From NCBI GenBank assembly GCA_903831545.1, contig CAIKYI010000186.1, positions 1 through 10,099 of the forward strand: a DNA stretch of 10,099 bases. The letters run 5' to 3'. The position numbers and the translations under genes are program-made. The notes beneath the pieces are model-generated. The model had not been told where the DNA came from, ran no database searches, and saw nothing but the letters and a program-made list of their open reading frames with translations. Shown here in pieces: positions 1-8,418 of the stretch. Position 1 is the stretch's first letter, and each line of letters begins with the position of its first letter. The stretch is from an uncultured Methylobacter sp. (GTDB lineage: Bacteria > Pseudomonadota > Gammaproteobacteria > Methylococcales > Methylomonadaceae).

Positions 1-2
1 CC

Positions 3-653
3 ATGAATAAAAGAAACTTTATTAAAAATTTGACCGGTGCTTCTTTGGGAGCCGCAGCTTTGGCTTTTGTTCCTGAAAGTGTAGCCAAGACCCAAACTCC
101 GGTTACAGGAAATCAGGCCAGTCGCAGTAAAAAAACATTTCCGAATGTGCCGGTGATAACGCATGAAGGCAAAGTGGTGCGTTTTTATGATGATCTGATC
201 AAGAACAAGACGGTCATGATTAACTTTACCTATACCGATTGCAAAGGTATTTGTCCGGGCATGACAGCCAACCTGAAGCGGGTTTATAAGGAGTTTGGCG
301 AGCGTATGGGCAAGGATATCTTTATGTATTCTATCTCTTTGCAGCCAGAACATGATACGCCAGCGGTTTTAAAAGCCTATACCGAGATGCACAAGATTCA
401 GCCGGGCTGGACTTTTTTAACCGGTACCAAAGCCAATATTGAGTTGTTAAGGGAACATCTGGGTTATAAGTTTTCTGATCCGGGACTGGATAATGATAAC
501 AGCCAGCATTTGGGAGTGGTCAAATTTGGCATAGAAGCCCTGGAGCGATGGGGTATGGCACCGGCGCTGGGTGATGCCAAGTATCTTGCGGAATACGTTC
601 GCTGGATGGAACCTAATGGCAGTCGTCCGGTGCTGGCGGAGTTGATTGGTTAA
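3..653 (+). CDS. SCO1/SenC family copper-binding protein
   Basis: A periplasmic thioredoxin-fold protein of the SCO family, which binds copper and serves in CuA assembly of haem-copper oxidases or in thiol/copper redox handling. The 216-residue product has the family's metal site: C80 and C84 in a CxxxCP motif (CKGICP) and H169 in the C-terminal half (SQHLG). QPEHDTP at 115-121 corresponds to the family's DPERDTP-type segment. The N-terminus (NKRNFIK, then a small-residue hydrophobic stretch to about residue 28) looks like a Tat signal with KR in place of RR. Only two bases precede the start codon, so neither the ribosome binding site nor an upstream operon partner can be judged. A strong terminator follows, so it ends its transcription unit. 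Whether it serves an oxidase, or copper supply for methane oxidation, is not shown by the sequence. Family assignment is firm. Confidence 0.93.
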   Translation: MNKRNFIKNLTGASLGAAALAFVPESVAKTQTPVTGNQASRSKKTFPNVPVITHEGKVVRFYDDLIKNKTVMINFTYTDCKGICPGMTANLKRVYKEFGERMGKDIFMYSISLQPEHDTPAVLKAYTEMHKIQPGWTFLTGTKANIELLREHLGYKFSDPGLDNDNSQHLGVVKFGIEALERWGMAPALGDAKYLAEYVRWMEPNGSRPVLAELIG

Positions 654-691
654 CCATAGCGAGAGAATTGCGGCTGGTAACTACACGGAAA

Positions 692-737
692 ATCCACACA
701 GGGCAAAACAAGTTGTCTTGTGTGGATAAGTTTTTTT
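692..737 (+). terminator. Rho-independent terminator after the SCO gene
   Basis: Arms ATCCACACAGGGCAA (692-706) and TTGTCTTGTGTGGAT (713-727) pair along 15 positions with a short mismatch in the middle, and are followed by AAG and a run of seven T (731-737). It lies about 40 bp after the SCO stop codon. This is the classic hairpin plus T-tract layout. Confidence 0.8.
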
Positions 738-751
738 AAAAGTAACTCTTA

Positions 752-890
752 GGATTTGGTAAAAAATAACTTCTCGCTTGATATAGGATGTGCCGAGGAA
801 CCAGGCGCATCTTTCGCGACCTGATGCGCCTCGTTCCTCGGAACATCCTAAAGACGCTGTTCTTTACGGAAATTATTTTTCACTGAATCC
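752..890. repeat. MITE/REP-like nested palindrome
   Basis: Outer inverted repeats of 21 nt (752-772 and 870-890, 17 of 21 matching, beginning GGATT and containing AAAAATAA) enclose a long hairpin. The hairpin arms are 784-811 and 823-850, 28 nt each with 26 matching, around an 11-nt loop (TTTCGCGACCT). TTA stands directly outside both ends (749-751 and 891-893) and may be a target-site duplication. No ORF lies inside, so this is a non-autonomous palindromic element, possibly mobilised in trans. Copy number elsewhere in the genome cannot be seen here, so the mobile-element reading is inference. The inverted-repeat structure is direct observation. Confidence 0.7.
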
Positions 891-932
891 TTATGTGTTG
901 TCGGAGCTTGACAGGACTGGCGGCTGACATAA

Positions 933-950
933 TTGTCATGCAATTGTCAT
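933..950 (+). promoter_or_regulatory. PHO-box-like direct repeat
   Basis: TTGTCAT occurs at 933-939 and again at 944-950, separated by 4 nt (GCAA), giving the 11-bp periodicity of a PhoB site (consensus repeats CTGTCAT, spacer 4). A related CTGACAT (924-930) lies just upstream but out of this phase. The site is more than 300 bp before the next start codon and no clear -10 follows, so function is uncertain. Confidence 0.3.
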
Positions 951-1000
951 AGCTGGTTAGTTCTGACGAATCTGTCTTGGTGAGATACGTCATGATTACT

Positions 1001-1068
1001 TTTCCAAAGTAGAGTTGAGCTTAGAGTGTTACTCGCGGTTGATTAATGTCCTGAAAAATTTCCAAAGT
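1001..1068. repeat. Spaced 10-bp direct repeat TTTCCAAAGT
   Basis: The exact 10-mer TTTCCAAAGT occurs at 1001-1010 and 1059-1068, 58 bp apart start to start, upstream of the secreted-protein operon. Two copies of a decamer this close could be a regulator's paired sites, but nothing else supports this and chance is possible. Confidence 0.3.
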
Positions 1069-1267
1069 CTGAGTGATGGTGAGCCCTTGTTATGTCCATC
1101 AATAGGCAGTGTAACCCTGAAATAAGGTGTTATTTTTCGTCAATTGGGGGCTGAGGTTTAAATGTAGTTGGTACGGATGTTTCTTTGTTTATATCAATAA
1201 CTGGAAAAATTTGTTACCAGCAGCACAAAGTTAAAAAATAATTTGATAATTTAAAGGATTTCCTGTC

Positions 1268-3613
1268 ATGAAATGTAAACATCTAACCATTGCAATTGGA
1301 TTAACAAGTGCCTTGCTTGTTGCCACAAGCGCCTATGCCGCGCAAGGTAACCAAAACGGTATCAAGGCGGCTATCTTTCCGGTTAGCCCTATTACCCCGC
1401 CGCCTGCTGTGCCAACACAGTTTGATGTGACCGGGCACATCCAAAGCGCCAGTATTGATCCTTATGTATGTACTGATTCCGGGGCTCGCATTGACCCGAG
1501 GCTTTGGGGCGGAAGGGTAACCGTGAATGGTGTTGAAATCATCATCCCCTGCAATACCATTTTGCAACTACCAGCAACTTCGATGACCTGGGCGGAACTT
1601 TTTGATACTGCGCTAACACCTGCGGCTACTGTGCCGGGTACTTCCGGTCTGGCGTTGGACGATAAAATGTTACTGCCGGGATCGATTGTTCCCGCTCAGC
1701 CGGACTCGCTGCCTTTGCCGGCTTACGAGATTCATATTCAGGGAAATATCGTTAATGACACGGTGACGGGTACAAACCAGCATATCGCCGGACTGGTTTT
1801 TATTTCGCAACAAAGCCTAAATGTAGGGCAGGGTTACATCAAGTCCATCGATTACACAACCGGCGAACTTTGCGTTGCTAACGGTTTGCCTGTTAATGGA
1901 CTTCAGGGGCAAACTATAGCCAATCCTGAATGTTTGGCTCCTGATGCCCGCATTCGGCTAAGTGATGGGGCAGGCCGTTTTGGCCTGAAGCATGGTGGAC
2001 CAGGCTGTTTGTTATTGCCGGAAGCCGAGCGTTGCGATGTAGAAGAAAGTCATTATGATCAGCGTTTTACCGTGGATACCGATAACCCGACCATACATGC
2101 GGCTACCGGCTTTCCAATGTGTATTCCCAGAGTATTTCCTTTTGGTACTGATGGCGACACGGATGCGCTGTGTCCGCAGCAGAATCGGCCAAAACAGGCA
2201 GGTGGTGTCAAATGTACCAATTTACCGGTAGCCAATGGCAAAACCTTTCCGGCTTTTCCGGCGCAACAAGATGGCTATTGCCACAGTTTTGTTATGGCGG
2301 CGTTAGCCACCAACCCGACGCCACCACCGGGTCCCTGCGGAACGGTCGGAACTGCCATCATTCCGTGCACGACCCGCGCAGACCGGCAGGCGCCTTTTGA
2401 AATTGGCGATTACATCGATTATTCGGGCACCTTGCTGGTTGATGCCTATGTGGCGAACCCAATTGCTGTCTCGCCGTATTACATTTCTGCGCATACCGTT
2501 AATGCCCATGTAGGAATCTATACTTATCCGGGCACCAAGCCCGTTTATGTAATGATTGAGTCCTTGCTTGCCGGAACGAACGCGTTGCCGATCCAGAATA
2601 TTTCCCAGGAAGTAACGGCCAGAATCAAGGTTGAAGGCTTTACTACCGATCCAAGTACCATGGTTGATATATTTGCCATGGATGTTGATAAGGTGACTGG
2701 AGGTGTTACCGAGCGCTTATTGAGTAGCGTCAATCCTTCTGGCCCACCCGTTATCGGTCGCGTTCGCTTTGTGCCGGCTACAGGCGCTTATGCACCACCA
2801 ACGCGAAATATGCGTATCGTTAGCCGGTCGCTGTGTACCAGTAAAACTTCGGCCTGTTATATCCCGCAGGCTTATCTGGATCCCAAAAATCCTGCTGGCA
2901 AGTATGCCAACGGCCTGGTTGCCGGTCAGTATAATGCGCCCAATTTTGAGTACATCTTTCCTGAGAATTTGTTTTTGGGCGATCCGGTAGTGCCCAATAA
3001 TTTTCAGGATCTGGCCTTTTTGGCTTGCGGTTCCGGGCCATTGACTACTGCCAGTGCCGGCAGTAATCCGCCTCTTGTAGAGCCTCTTGACCCGGCTCCC
3101 TGGGCGAAGCCTATGCCGGCGCCCAGTCAGTGCGCTGGAAAATTGGCGACTCAGTTGACCATTCCTACAACCCAAACGCGTGATGCCGTTACTGTCATCA
3201 AGGCGACCTGGGACAACAAAGACAACAAAGGCAAATTGTCGATAACGGCGACTTCTTCGTTACCGAACACGACATCTAACCTTCAGCTCTATGTCCAGGC
3301 AACGGGTATATCTGGTGTGAAGATGGCCAATGACCCCCAGCCAATGCAGTTGGTAACCAACCCTGCTGTAGCCCCCGCAGGTGGTTTGCCTTGTCCGGCT
3401 GCCAACAATCCCTGCTGGAAGTATGAGGCGACCGGAACCATTGTTGATCCGTTGCATCCTCGTGGAAATCCGGCGTTGCCCACGAACATCTATACGCTTC
3501 CGGTGGACGTCACCGTTTATTCAAGTCGGGGTGGGGTTGGAAGTCTGGTGCCGACACTGATTTGCGGTGTGGTTACCACCACTACGGGTATTGTAAATAC
3601 TTGCCAGTTTTGA
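1268..3613 (+). CDS. Large cysteine-rich secreted protein of unknown function, putative partner of the downstream di-haem protein
   Basis: I do not recognise a named family. The 781-residue product starts with a clear Sec signal peptide (hydrophobic to about residue 22, AYA cleavage site, mature from about A25), then a short Pro-rich linker (38-49). The rest is a large beta-rich, globular-looking region with a well-ordered motif block at 261-288 (FTVDTDNPTIHAATG, then PMCIPR). The mature part holds 20 cysteines (for example C68, C95, C202, C222, C247, C256, C285, C523, C530, C766, C779), an even number that suggests disulfides. It has no CxxCH, so it is not a c-type cytochrome, and no transmembrane anchor or PEP-CTERM tail. 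Only five tryptophans occur: W80, W108, W612, W648, W717. A good ribosome binding site (AAAGGA, 1253-1258) supports the start. The MauG-like gene follows after 32 bp, the layout of secreted substrate plus di-haem oxidase in methanotroph copper systems. The partner role is inference. Confidence 0.85.
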   Translation: MKCKHLTIAIGLTSALLVATSAYAAQGNQNGIKAAIFPVSPITPPPAVPTQFDVTGHIQSASIDPYVCTDSGARIDPRLWGGRVTVNGVEIIIPCNTILQLPATSMTWAELFDTALTPAATVPGTSGLALDDKMLLPGSIVPAQPDSLPLPAYEIHIQGNIVNDTVTGTNQHIAGLVFISQQSLNVGQGYIKSIDYTTGELCVANGLPVNGLQGQTIANPECLAPDARIRLSDGAGRFGLKHGGPGCLLLPEAERCDVEESHYDQRFTVDTDNPTIHAATGFPMCIPRVFPFGTDGDTDALCPQQNRPKQAGGVKCTNLPVANGKTFPAFPAQQDGYCHSFVMAALATNPTPPPGPCGTVGTAIIPCTTRADRQAPFEIGDYIDYSGTLLVDAYVANPIAVSPYYISAHTVNAHVGIYTYPGTKPVYVMIESLLAGTNALPIQNISQEVTARIKVEGFTTDPSTMVDIFAMDVDKVTGGVTERLLSSVNPSGPPVIGRVRFVPATGAYAPPTRNMRIVSRSLCTSKTSACYIPQAYLDPKNPAGKYANGLVAGQYNAPNFEYIFPENLFLGDPVVPNNFQDLAFLACGSGPLTTASAGSNPPLVEPLDPAPWAKPMPAPSQCAGKLATQLTIPTTQTRDAVTVIKATWDNKDNKGKLSITATSSLPNTTSNLQLYVQATGISGVKMANDPQPMQLVTNPAVAPAGGLPCPAANNPCWKYEATGTIVDPLHPRGNPALPTNIYTLPVDVTVYSSRGGVGSLVPTLICGVVTTTTGIVNTCQF

Positions 3614-3632
3614 TTGAGTCATCAGTGATTAA

Positions 3633-3638
3633 GAGAGA
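3633..3638 (+). promoter_or_regulatory. Ribosome binding site fixing the di-haem protein start
   Basis: GAGAGA lies 7 nt before the ATG at 3646. It favours that codon over the in-frame ATG at 3562, which sits inside the preceding gene. The signal peptide also begins at 3646. Confidence 0.7.
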
Positions 3639-3645
3639 ATTTATC

Positions 3646-6099
3646 ATGAAAAATAAAGCAGTATTAAATCGTAAAAGGTTGATGGAAATTTTGGAAGTTT
3701 TAGCCTTTTTTGTGTTGGTTGCGGTACTAAGTACTTTTAATAAACCGGTTATGGCAGCGTTAACGCCGTTACAAATTTTTTGTGCGGCTAATGCGATGGA
3801 TAGGGTTAATTTTCCTGAGATACCGGTTTCGCTTAAATGTACGCCAGTGCCTGAGCCTTATACGGTTGATGCCAAAGGTAATAAAGTATCGATAATGCCC
3901 AGTATTATCAAGAATAAGGCTGCAGTAATAGCGTTGGGAAAAATGTTGTTCTGGGATAGTCAGGTCGGAAGTGACGGTCTTGCTTGCGCGAGTTGCCACT
4001 TTCAGGCTGGCGCGGATAATCGTGTTAAAAATCAGATTGATCCGGGTTTAAGAAATGCCGGCAGTAAGTTTGCCAGCGACGGCACAACGCCTGTCGGCAG
4101 TGTCTTTGACTTTATGGCGTCGAATCCTAATTCAACTAATCTCGATCCTTTGTTTCCTGCCTCCGGAAAAGGTCCCAACTACACGCTAAAAAAGACAGAC
4201 TTTCCTTTACGCAAATATAAGGAAATACAAACGCCCATAGATGGACAGCCTTTACAGGCCGACCGCAATGCAGAAATTGTTTACGACAGCGATGATGTGG
4301 TTTCATCTCAAGGCGCATACCATTCGACTTTCAATGGTTTGAATGCAACGAGTACCCAAGAAAACTGTACTGTTAATTTTCCAATTTCAGGGCCGCAAAT
4401 GCCACTTTTTAATGTGGGTGGAAACTCGGTACGTCAGGTTGAACCTCGTAATACACCTACGGTTATTAATGCGGTTTTTAATTTTCGTAATTTTTGGGAT
4501 GGTCGGGCAAACAATGTTTTTAATGGATTAGATCCCTTTGGACCAAGGCGGTTTGCAAATCCGGCTTTGACTCCAGGTGCCGAGATCTACACTAAGGACA
4601 CAAAAGGCAAGCTGGTAAAAAACAGGGTTGCCATTTTTAATGCAAGTCTGGCTTCCCAGGCGGTCGGTCCGGCGTTGAGTGATATGGAAATGTCATGTGC
4701 TGGAAAGAGGTTTATTGACTTGGGTAGAAAAATGATCGCGCTTAGACCATTGGGTAAGCAAAAAGTGGATATAACGGATAGCGTGTTGGCACAATACACT
4801 ACCGCTGCTGGCGATATTAAATCGGTAATTACATACAAGCTATTGATACAGAATGCTTTTAATAATAACTATTGGGATGTTCCCGATACACTGACTGTTG
4901 GGGGCTATAAGCTTATTGAAAACAACTTTTCCTTGTTCTGGGGATTGGCTGTTCAAGCGTATGAAGCTACCTTGGTGTCGGATGATACAAGATTCGATCA
5001 GGCGATTAATGGTCTGGATAAGCTTACGGCACAAGAAAAAAATGGTCTGAATTTGTTTTTGCATCAAGGCCAATGTGTTGCCTGTCATATGGGATCAGAA
5101 TTCACCTCGGCATCGGTTACTCATGTGGCCAATGTTAAGAACACTCCTGACATCGGAAAATATACTGAACGGATGTTAATGGGAGATGGTGGTATAGCTC
5201 TCTATGACTCAGGATTTTACAATATCGGCGTTCGGCCAACAGCTGAAGATCTGGGGGTAGGGGCAAATGATGCTTATGGCTATCCGTTGTCATTTACGCG
5301 TAATGCAAAAATTAAAGCCAATGATCCGTTCAATTACGATATTTTAAGTCCCAATATATCCAGTTTATCGCCTGATCCGTTTCAACTTGATTCGTTTATG
5401 TTTTCGTCCAGTATTGGGTGTATCGGCTGGAATCCTGCTACAACGGCCTGGGGTTATCTGTGTGATATTGATCCTGTTGTCAGTGACGAGCGTGAAGCGG
5501 TTGATGGTGCATTCAAGTCATCAACTTTACGTAATGTAGAATTAACCGGTCCTTATTTTCATAATGGTGGTCAGTCTACCCTGGAGCAGGTTATGGAGTT
5601 TTATAACCGTGGTGGTGATCGTCAGGATTCTTTTCAGAAAGATCCAGACTGCAGTGGTCCCTTGATGACTTATGATGCTTATGGTAATGCAGTAGTGTCT
5701 GGTGATCCGGTAACCGGTTTAATTGATGATTCAGGTTTTGTATCCGGAGGATCAGGCCAGATCAGTAATATAGCTCCGGATATGGCAGGTACCAAGGTAC
5801 TGATGACTAAAACCTGTACTCCTGGCCAGGCGGCTCAGGAAACGTTAAATCTAAGTAGTTCTGATGTGGCCGATTTGGTCGCCTTTATGAAATCGCTGAC
5901 TGATGAGCGGGTTCGTTGGGAAAGGGCGCCTTTTGACCATCCTTCGTTGACCATTCCCAATGGGCATGTTGGTGATGAGAACAAAGTAACCTCAAATCCT
6001 GCCGTAGAGCAAAGCCTTGTATTGCCGGCGGTAGGCGCAAAAGGAAGGCAGCCTAAAGCCTTAAAAGCGCTGCAATCTTTTGATGCAGATTTGAAATAA
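3646..6099 (+). CDS. MauG/CcpA-type di-haem c protein, unusually long (817 aa)
   Basis: A secreted di-haem c-type protein of the bacterial cytochrome c peroxidase/MauG superfamily, using peroxide or high-valent haem for electron transfer or for modifying a protein. Start 3646 gives a signal peptide (hydrophobic 15-30, cleavage near VMA at 35-37). The two haem sites are CASCH (114-118) and CVACH (477-481). Family landmarks are ALGKMLFWDSQ (96-106), RNTPTVINA then NFWDGRA (268-288; W284 sits where the inter-haem Trp is expected) and LRNVELTGPYFHNGG (628-642) followed by LEQVMEFYNRGG (646-657). Y653 falls where MauG has its Tyr haem ligand and CcpA has Met; this is aligned from memory and tentative. 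Classical members are about 320-400 aa. Here extra sequence lies at about 125-260, 300-430, 490-620 and after 755. The secreted-protein gene ends 32 bp upstream, so the two are probably cotranscribed. MauG-like modifying enzyme is my preferred reading; plain peroxidase is possible. Confidence 0.9.
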   Translation: MKNKAVLNRKRLMEILEVLAFFVLVAVLSTFNKPVMAALTPLQIFCAANAMDRVNFPEIPVSLKCTPVPEPYTVDAKGNKVSIMPSIIKNKAAVIALGKMLFWDSQVGSDGLACASCHFQAGADNRVKNQIDPGLRNAGSKFASDGTTPVGSVFDFMASNPNSTNLDPLFPASGKGPNYTLKKTDFPLRKYKEIQTPIDGQPLQADRNAEIVYDSDDVVSSQGAYHSTFNGLNATSTQENCTVNFPISGPQMPLFNVGGNSVRQVEPRNTPTVINAVFNFRNFWDGRANNVFNGLDPFGPRRFANPALTPGAEIYTKDTKGKLVKNRVAIFNASLASQAVGPALSDMEMSCAGKRFIDLGRKMIALRPLGKQKVDITDSVLAQYTTAAGDIKSVITYKLLIQNAFNNNYWDVPDTLTVGGYKLIENNFSLFWGLAVQAYEATLVSDDTRFDQAINGLDKLTAQEKNGLNLFLHQGQCVACHMGSEFTSASVTHVANVKNTPDIGKYTERMLMGDGGIALYDSGFYNIGVRPTAEDLGVGANDAYGYPLSFTRNAKIKANDPFNYDILSPNISSLSPDPFQLDSFMFSSSIGCIGWNPATTAWGYLCDIDPVVSDEREAVDGAFKSSTLRNVELTGPYFHNGGQSTLEQVMEFYNRGGDRQDSFQKDPDCSGPLMTYDAYGNAVVSGDPVTGLIDDSGFVSGGSGQISNIAPDMAGTKVLMTKTCTPGQAAQETLNLSSSDVADLVAFMKSLTDERVRWERAPFDHPSLTIPNGHVGDENKVTSNPAVEQSLVLPAVGAKGRQPKALKALQSFDADLK

Positions 6100-6114
6100 T
6101 TGTATTGGCAAAGG

Positions 6115-6180
6115 TATCTACACAGTTCGTTATTCCGGCAATCCCTGCCGGAATAACGTCGATTTATAGTTGTGTAGATA
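6115..6180. repeat. REP-like nested palindrome
   Basis: A perfect 13-bp inverted repeat (CGTTATTCCGGCA at 6128-6140, TGCCGGAATAACG at 6146-6158, loop ATCCC) sits inside a second perfect 10-bp inverted repeat (TATCTACACA 6115-6124, TGTGTAGATA 6171-6180). It starts 15 bp after the di-haem gene stop. There is no T-run directly after the inner hairpin, so a REP/MITE-type element fits better than a simple terminator, although it may stabilise the 3' end of the mRNA. Confidence 0.65.
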
Positions 6181-6188
6181 TTTATGGT

Positions 6189-6223
6189 GCATCGGCTAGC
6201 CATATTTTTTGGCAATCCGATGC
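6189..6223. repeat. Imperfect hairpin next to the REP-like element
   Basis: GCATCGG (6189-6195) pairs with CCGATGC (6217-6223), and GCC (6199-6201) pairs with GGC (6211-6213) across a 3x3 internal loop. It stands within 10 bp of the nested palindrome and may belong to the same repeat family or 3' UTR. Confidence 0.4.
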
Positions 6224-6323
6224 TTGTCCGGTGGAATTGGCGGGTTGTTGAAAAGTTTGGCAGCCCCTTTACTCTGCAGGAATGACCAATTGTTTTGAGG
6301 TCTTTGCTCTTCGGGGCAGGATG

Positions 6324-6363
6324 CACATAAAAAAACCGGCCTATGCGTCGGTTTTTTTATGTG
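6324..6363. terminator. Strong bidirectional hairpin terminator
   Basis: CACATAAAAAAACCG (6324-6338) and CGGTTTTTTTATGTG (6349-6363) form a perfect 15-bp inverted repeat around a 10-nt loop, with an A7 run in the left arm and a T7 run in the right arm. It would terminate transcription on either strand. It lies about 225 bp after the di-haem gene and would isolate that operon from the next gene. Confidence 0.85.
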
Positions 6364-6562
6364 TGAGAGTTTTAGGGGTTAGATGTAACGTCACATTTAA
6401 AAAAGATAGCTGGTTTTGAGGTCATGTGTTTATTGATGAGTAGACAGGATCCATGTAGATACCAATTTTATTTATTTGGGCAATGAACTATTTTATAGAT
6501 GACAGGAACTAAGTTAATGACGAATAGAGATTGTAAGCTATTAATTACAAATAACCGAAAAT

Positions 6563-6566
6563 GGAG
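6563..6566 (+). promoter_or_regulatory. Ribosome binding site that selects the second ATG
   Basis: GGAG at 6563-6566 is 2 nt from the ATG at 6569, too close to use, but 8 nt from the in-frame ATG at 6575. The latter gives the normal signal peptide beginning MKKLLIPLAM. Confidence 0.65.
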
Positions 6567-6574
6567 TCATGCGA

Positions 6575-7207
6575 ATGAAAAAGTTACTTATCCCTCTGGC
6601 GATGCTATCTGCCAATGTATACGCCCAACCCTATCTGGTCACTGAGCCGAGTTTAAATGCCAAACATTACACACCTGTTGTCGTGGTGACCAAAAAACTT
6701 AGAACGACTCTGGTAGCTGCCAGGGCGCAGTTTCCAGGTGAAGAATATTTGGTGTCGGTAGATACCGGCGCTGCATTAACCAAACCGCCAGCCTTGTTTA
6801 ACGGCTTATATACCTATAATAATGTTACATCGAATTTCGAAGGCTTTTTATCTGCACCGAGAATTGATGGACTTAAAACGACCGGCGTTGCCAATTTTAT
6901 TGTCACAGAAACTACGTTGTCGCCCAGTTATCCGGTTAATGTCAGTTTTACTCAGCCAAGCAAAGAATTTGGAGTGTTTCTGGCAACCTCCACCAACTCG
7001 GGTAATGTTTTTACTGACTCAGTCTTAGTGGCGGTTGATGGTGTTGAGTTGGGTGTAGTGAGTCTGCCGGCTAATACCTCAACTTATGTTGGTGTAAGGG
7101 ATGATGAGGCGGGTCTATATGGGCATAAAGTTACCTATACGCCTGCCATCAGTAACACGCCCGAAGCTATCGCCCCATTTGTGTCTGATAGTTTCTATCT
7201 TGAGTAA
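6575..7207 (+). CDS. Small secreted beta-rich protein, unknown function
   Basis: A 210-residue exported protein that I cannot assign by name. The signal peptide runs to VYA (15-17), with the mature protein from Q18. The rest is rich in V, T, S and aromatics in alternating patterns expected of a beta-sandwich. The segment VNVSFTQPSKEFGVFLA (121-137), then VLVAVDGVELGVVSLP (150-165), and the closing SDSFYLE resemble the jelly-roll-like modules common in secreted PEP-CTERM proteins. However, the protein ends at that point, with no PEP-CTERM tail, no anchor and no cysteine. It stands alone: a strong terminator precedes it and about 320 bp of non-coding DNA follows. An extracellular or periplasmic adhesive or ligand-binding role would be a guess. 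Coding status is well supported by the ribosome binding site, signal peptide and consistent composition. Confidence 0.8.
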   Translation: MKKLLIPLAMLSANVYAQPYLVTEPSLNAKHYTPVVVVTKKLRTTLVAARAQFPGEEYLVSVDTGAALTKPPALFNGLYTYNNVTSNFEGFLSAPRIDGLKTTGVANFIVTETTLSPSYPVNVSFTQPSKEFGVFLATSTNSGNVFTDSVLVAVDGVELGVVSLPANTSTYVGVRDDEAGLYGHKVTYTPAISNTPEAIAPFVSDSFYLE

Positions 7208-7288
7208 TCTTGAGCTGGATAAATTTTTATAGGTAGTCGCTGTCGCCCATGTCCGCATTTGCTTTGAGTTAAGTTAGAGTTATTTAGA

Positions 7289-7390
7289 GGGCTGAATGCA
7301 TAGGTCGGTGGCTACCATGGTCTTTGGCATTCGACGATTATCAGGGGGTAGTCGCAATGCTGAAAAACACGGCAGCCCAACCTGAGGGTT
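7289..7390 (+). ncRNA. Candidate structured RNA segment
   Basis: GGGCTG (7289-7294) can pair with CAGCCC (7373-7378). Within this, GAATGC (7294-7299) can pair with GCATTC (7327-7332) and CGAC (7332-7335) with GTCG (7351-7354), giving a branched fold. GCTG (7359-7362) can alternatively capture CAGC (7373-7376), competing with the closing stem. A small AACC/GGTT hairpin (7379-7390) follows. It matches no riboswitch or RNA family that I recognise. The stems are short, so chance is a real possibility. Confidence 0.25.
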
Positions 7391-7438
7391 CATTATAAAA
7401 AGGGTTTGCAGATTGTAAGTTGATATAGTGGTAGGAGT

Positions 7439-7467
7439 TTGCTTAAGTTAGTAAAAAAATGTATAAA
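7439..7467 (+). promoter_or_regulatory. Sigma70-type promoter for the Gcw_chp gene
   Basis: TTGCTT (7439-7444) and TATAAA (7462-7467) are separated by exactly 17 nt. The -10 matches consensus at five of six positions, while the -35 keeps only TTG. Transcription would start near 7474, leaving a leader of roughly 57 nt. The candidate structured segment lies upstream and would not be in this transcript. Confidence 0.4.
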
Positions 7468-7530
7468 GTGACAATATTTCGATTTTTATTATTTGTTCTT
7501 TATGTATAGAGTGGTACCAATGGATGATCA

Positions 7531-8352
7531 ATGGCGGTAAGCGCTCAATGCTATTTTAGAGTGCCATGTTATCAATCCACGAAGCAAGTTTTTCTTCTGT
7601 GTCGGTCAACACTGCTTCCCAAATCGTTTCAGTTCCTTCGTATTGCAGCTTTGCTGTTCTTAACCAGTGGCTTTTCGCCTGCCAATGCCGAATGGCATGG
7701 TGAGTTAACTGCGCTGAGCAACTTCGTTTACCGGGGCTATTCCAAAAGTCAGGGGCAACCAGTCGTTCAAGGGCATCTTGATTATCAGGATGCTGCTGGC
7801 TGGTTTGGCGGACTGGGGGTTTCTCAAGTCAATTTTGACAATCGGCCCAATTCCGAACGCGCAACCGTTGAAATTAATCCTTATGTGGGATGGACTATGC
7901 CGATATCAGAGGATTGGAGGGCGGAACTATCCGTCAGTGGCTATGTTTTTGACGGCAAGATATTTGCTCAGTCGGCTGATTATGCAGAGTTCCATTCCGC
8001 TATTCATTATAAGGACTGGCTTAGTGGAAAGGTCTCTGTGGCTCCTGATGCCTATCAACGTCATGTGACAATACCTAATTATGAAATTATTTATCGTCGC
8101 GATCTTCTGGATAACGTGCAGCTCTCAGCAGGGCTTGGGTACTATCAGGCTGAAGCCTTGGTTCACCAGAACCTTTTTTACTGGAACTTGGGTGCTTCCT
8201 GGTTTATAACGCCTTATCTGGCAGTTGATATCCGCTATGTTGATGTGCATCTTAAAGAAGCCCATGACGGGGATCTGGATTATGGCTATAACGAATTTTA
8301 TCCCAAACCCCTGAATAATAAATATTTGCTATCTATAACGCTGGGGTTTTAA
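7531..8352 (+). CDS. Gcw_chp (TIGR02001-type) outer-membrane beta-barrel protein
   Basis: Predicted outer-membrane protein of the Gcw_chp family, whose function is not established. Typical family features are visible right after the signal cleavage site: EWHGELTALSNFVYRGYSKS (54-73), then GQPVVQGHLDYQ (75-86), then GWFGGLGVSQVNF (89-101). The mature part of about 220 residues alternates aromatic and polar residues as in beta strands and ends in Phe, the usual outer-membrane C-terminal signal. The odd point is the N-terminus. The signal peptide core (about 37-48) and ANA cleavage site (51-53) are preceded by some 35 unusual residues with three cysteines. No internal ATG exists to shorten this, and an in-frame stop (TGA at 7525) excludes starts further upstream. 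A non-ATG start is possible. The ribosome binding site before 7531 is weak (GGA at 7522-7524). Substrate or transport role is unknown. Confidence 0.85.
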   Translation: MAVSAQCYFRVPCYQSTKQVFLLCRSTLLPKSFQFLRIAALLFLTSGFSPANAEWHGELTALSNFVYRGYSKSQGQPVVQGHLDYQDAAGWFGGLGVSQVNFDNRPNSERATVEINPYVGWTMPISEDWRAELSVSGYVFDGKIFAQSADYAEFHSAIHYKDWLSGKVSVAPDAYQRHVTIPNYEIIYRRDLLDNVQLSAGLGYYQAEALVHQNLFYWNLGASWFITPYLAVDIRYVDVHLKEAHDGDLDYGYNEFYPKPLNNKYLLSITLGF

Positions 8353-8418
8353 ATTTATTTTTACTGCCATTGAACCTTTTTACCTTGTCGAGGAATACAG
8401 TTAGTACCTAATCATGAA

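Larger units (their letters stand above)
654..1267. other. Non-coding gap between the SCO gene and the secreted-protein gene
   Basis: No credible gene is visible in these 614 bases on either strand. From left to right the gap holds the SCO terminator (692-737), a nested palindromic MITE/REP-like element (752-890), two TTGTCAT repeats resembling a PHO box (933-950), a 10-bp direct repeat TTTCCAAAGT (1001-1010 and 1059-1068), a weak promoter-like pair TTGGTA / TATATC (1168-1195, spacer 16), and an AT-rich leader with ribosome binding site AAAGGA (1253-1258, 9 nt before the ATG). The long leader suggests that the downstream gene pair is regulated on its own. Confidence 0.6.
6100..6574. other. 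Non-coding gap after the di-haem gene
   Basis: The gap contains the nested palindrome, the adjacent hairpin and the bidirectional terminator. The remaining 6364-6562 is AT-rich and has a TATAGA (6494-6499) that could be a -10 box, but no convincing -35 at standard spacing. I see no RNA gene. The reverse-strand reading frame that crosses this gap lies mostly inside or opposite the palindromes and looks like noise. Confidence 0.5.
7208..7530. other. Non-coding gap before the Gcw_chp gene
   Basis: No gene is visible in this gap. It contains a GC-richer segment (about 7289-7390) with several complementary arms that could form a branched RNA, then an AT-rich stretch with a promoter (7439-7467). 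The motif GGTAGTCGC occurs twice (about 7231 and 7347). No clear terminator for the preceding gene is visible. Confidence 0.5.
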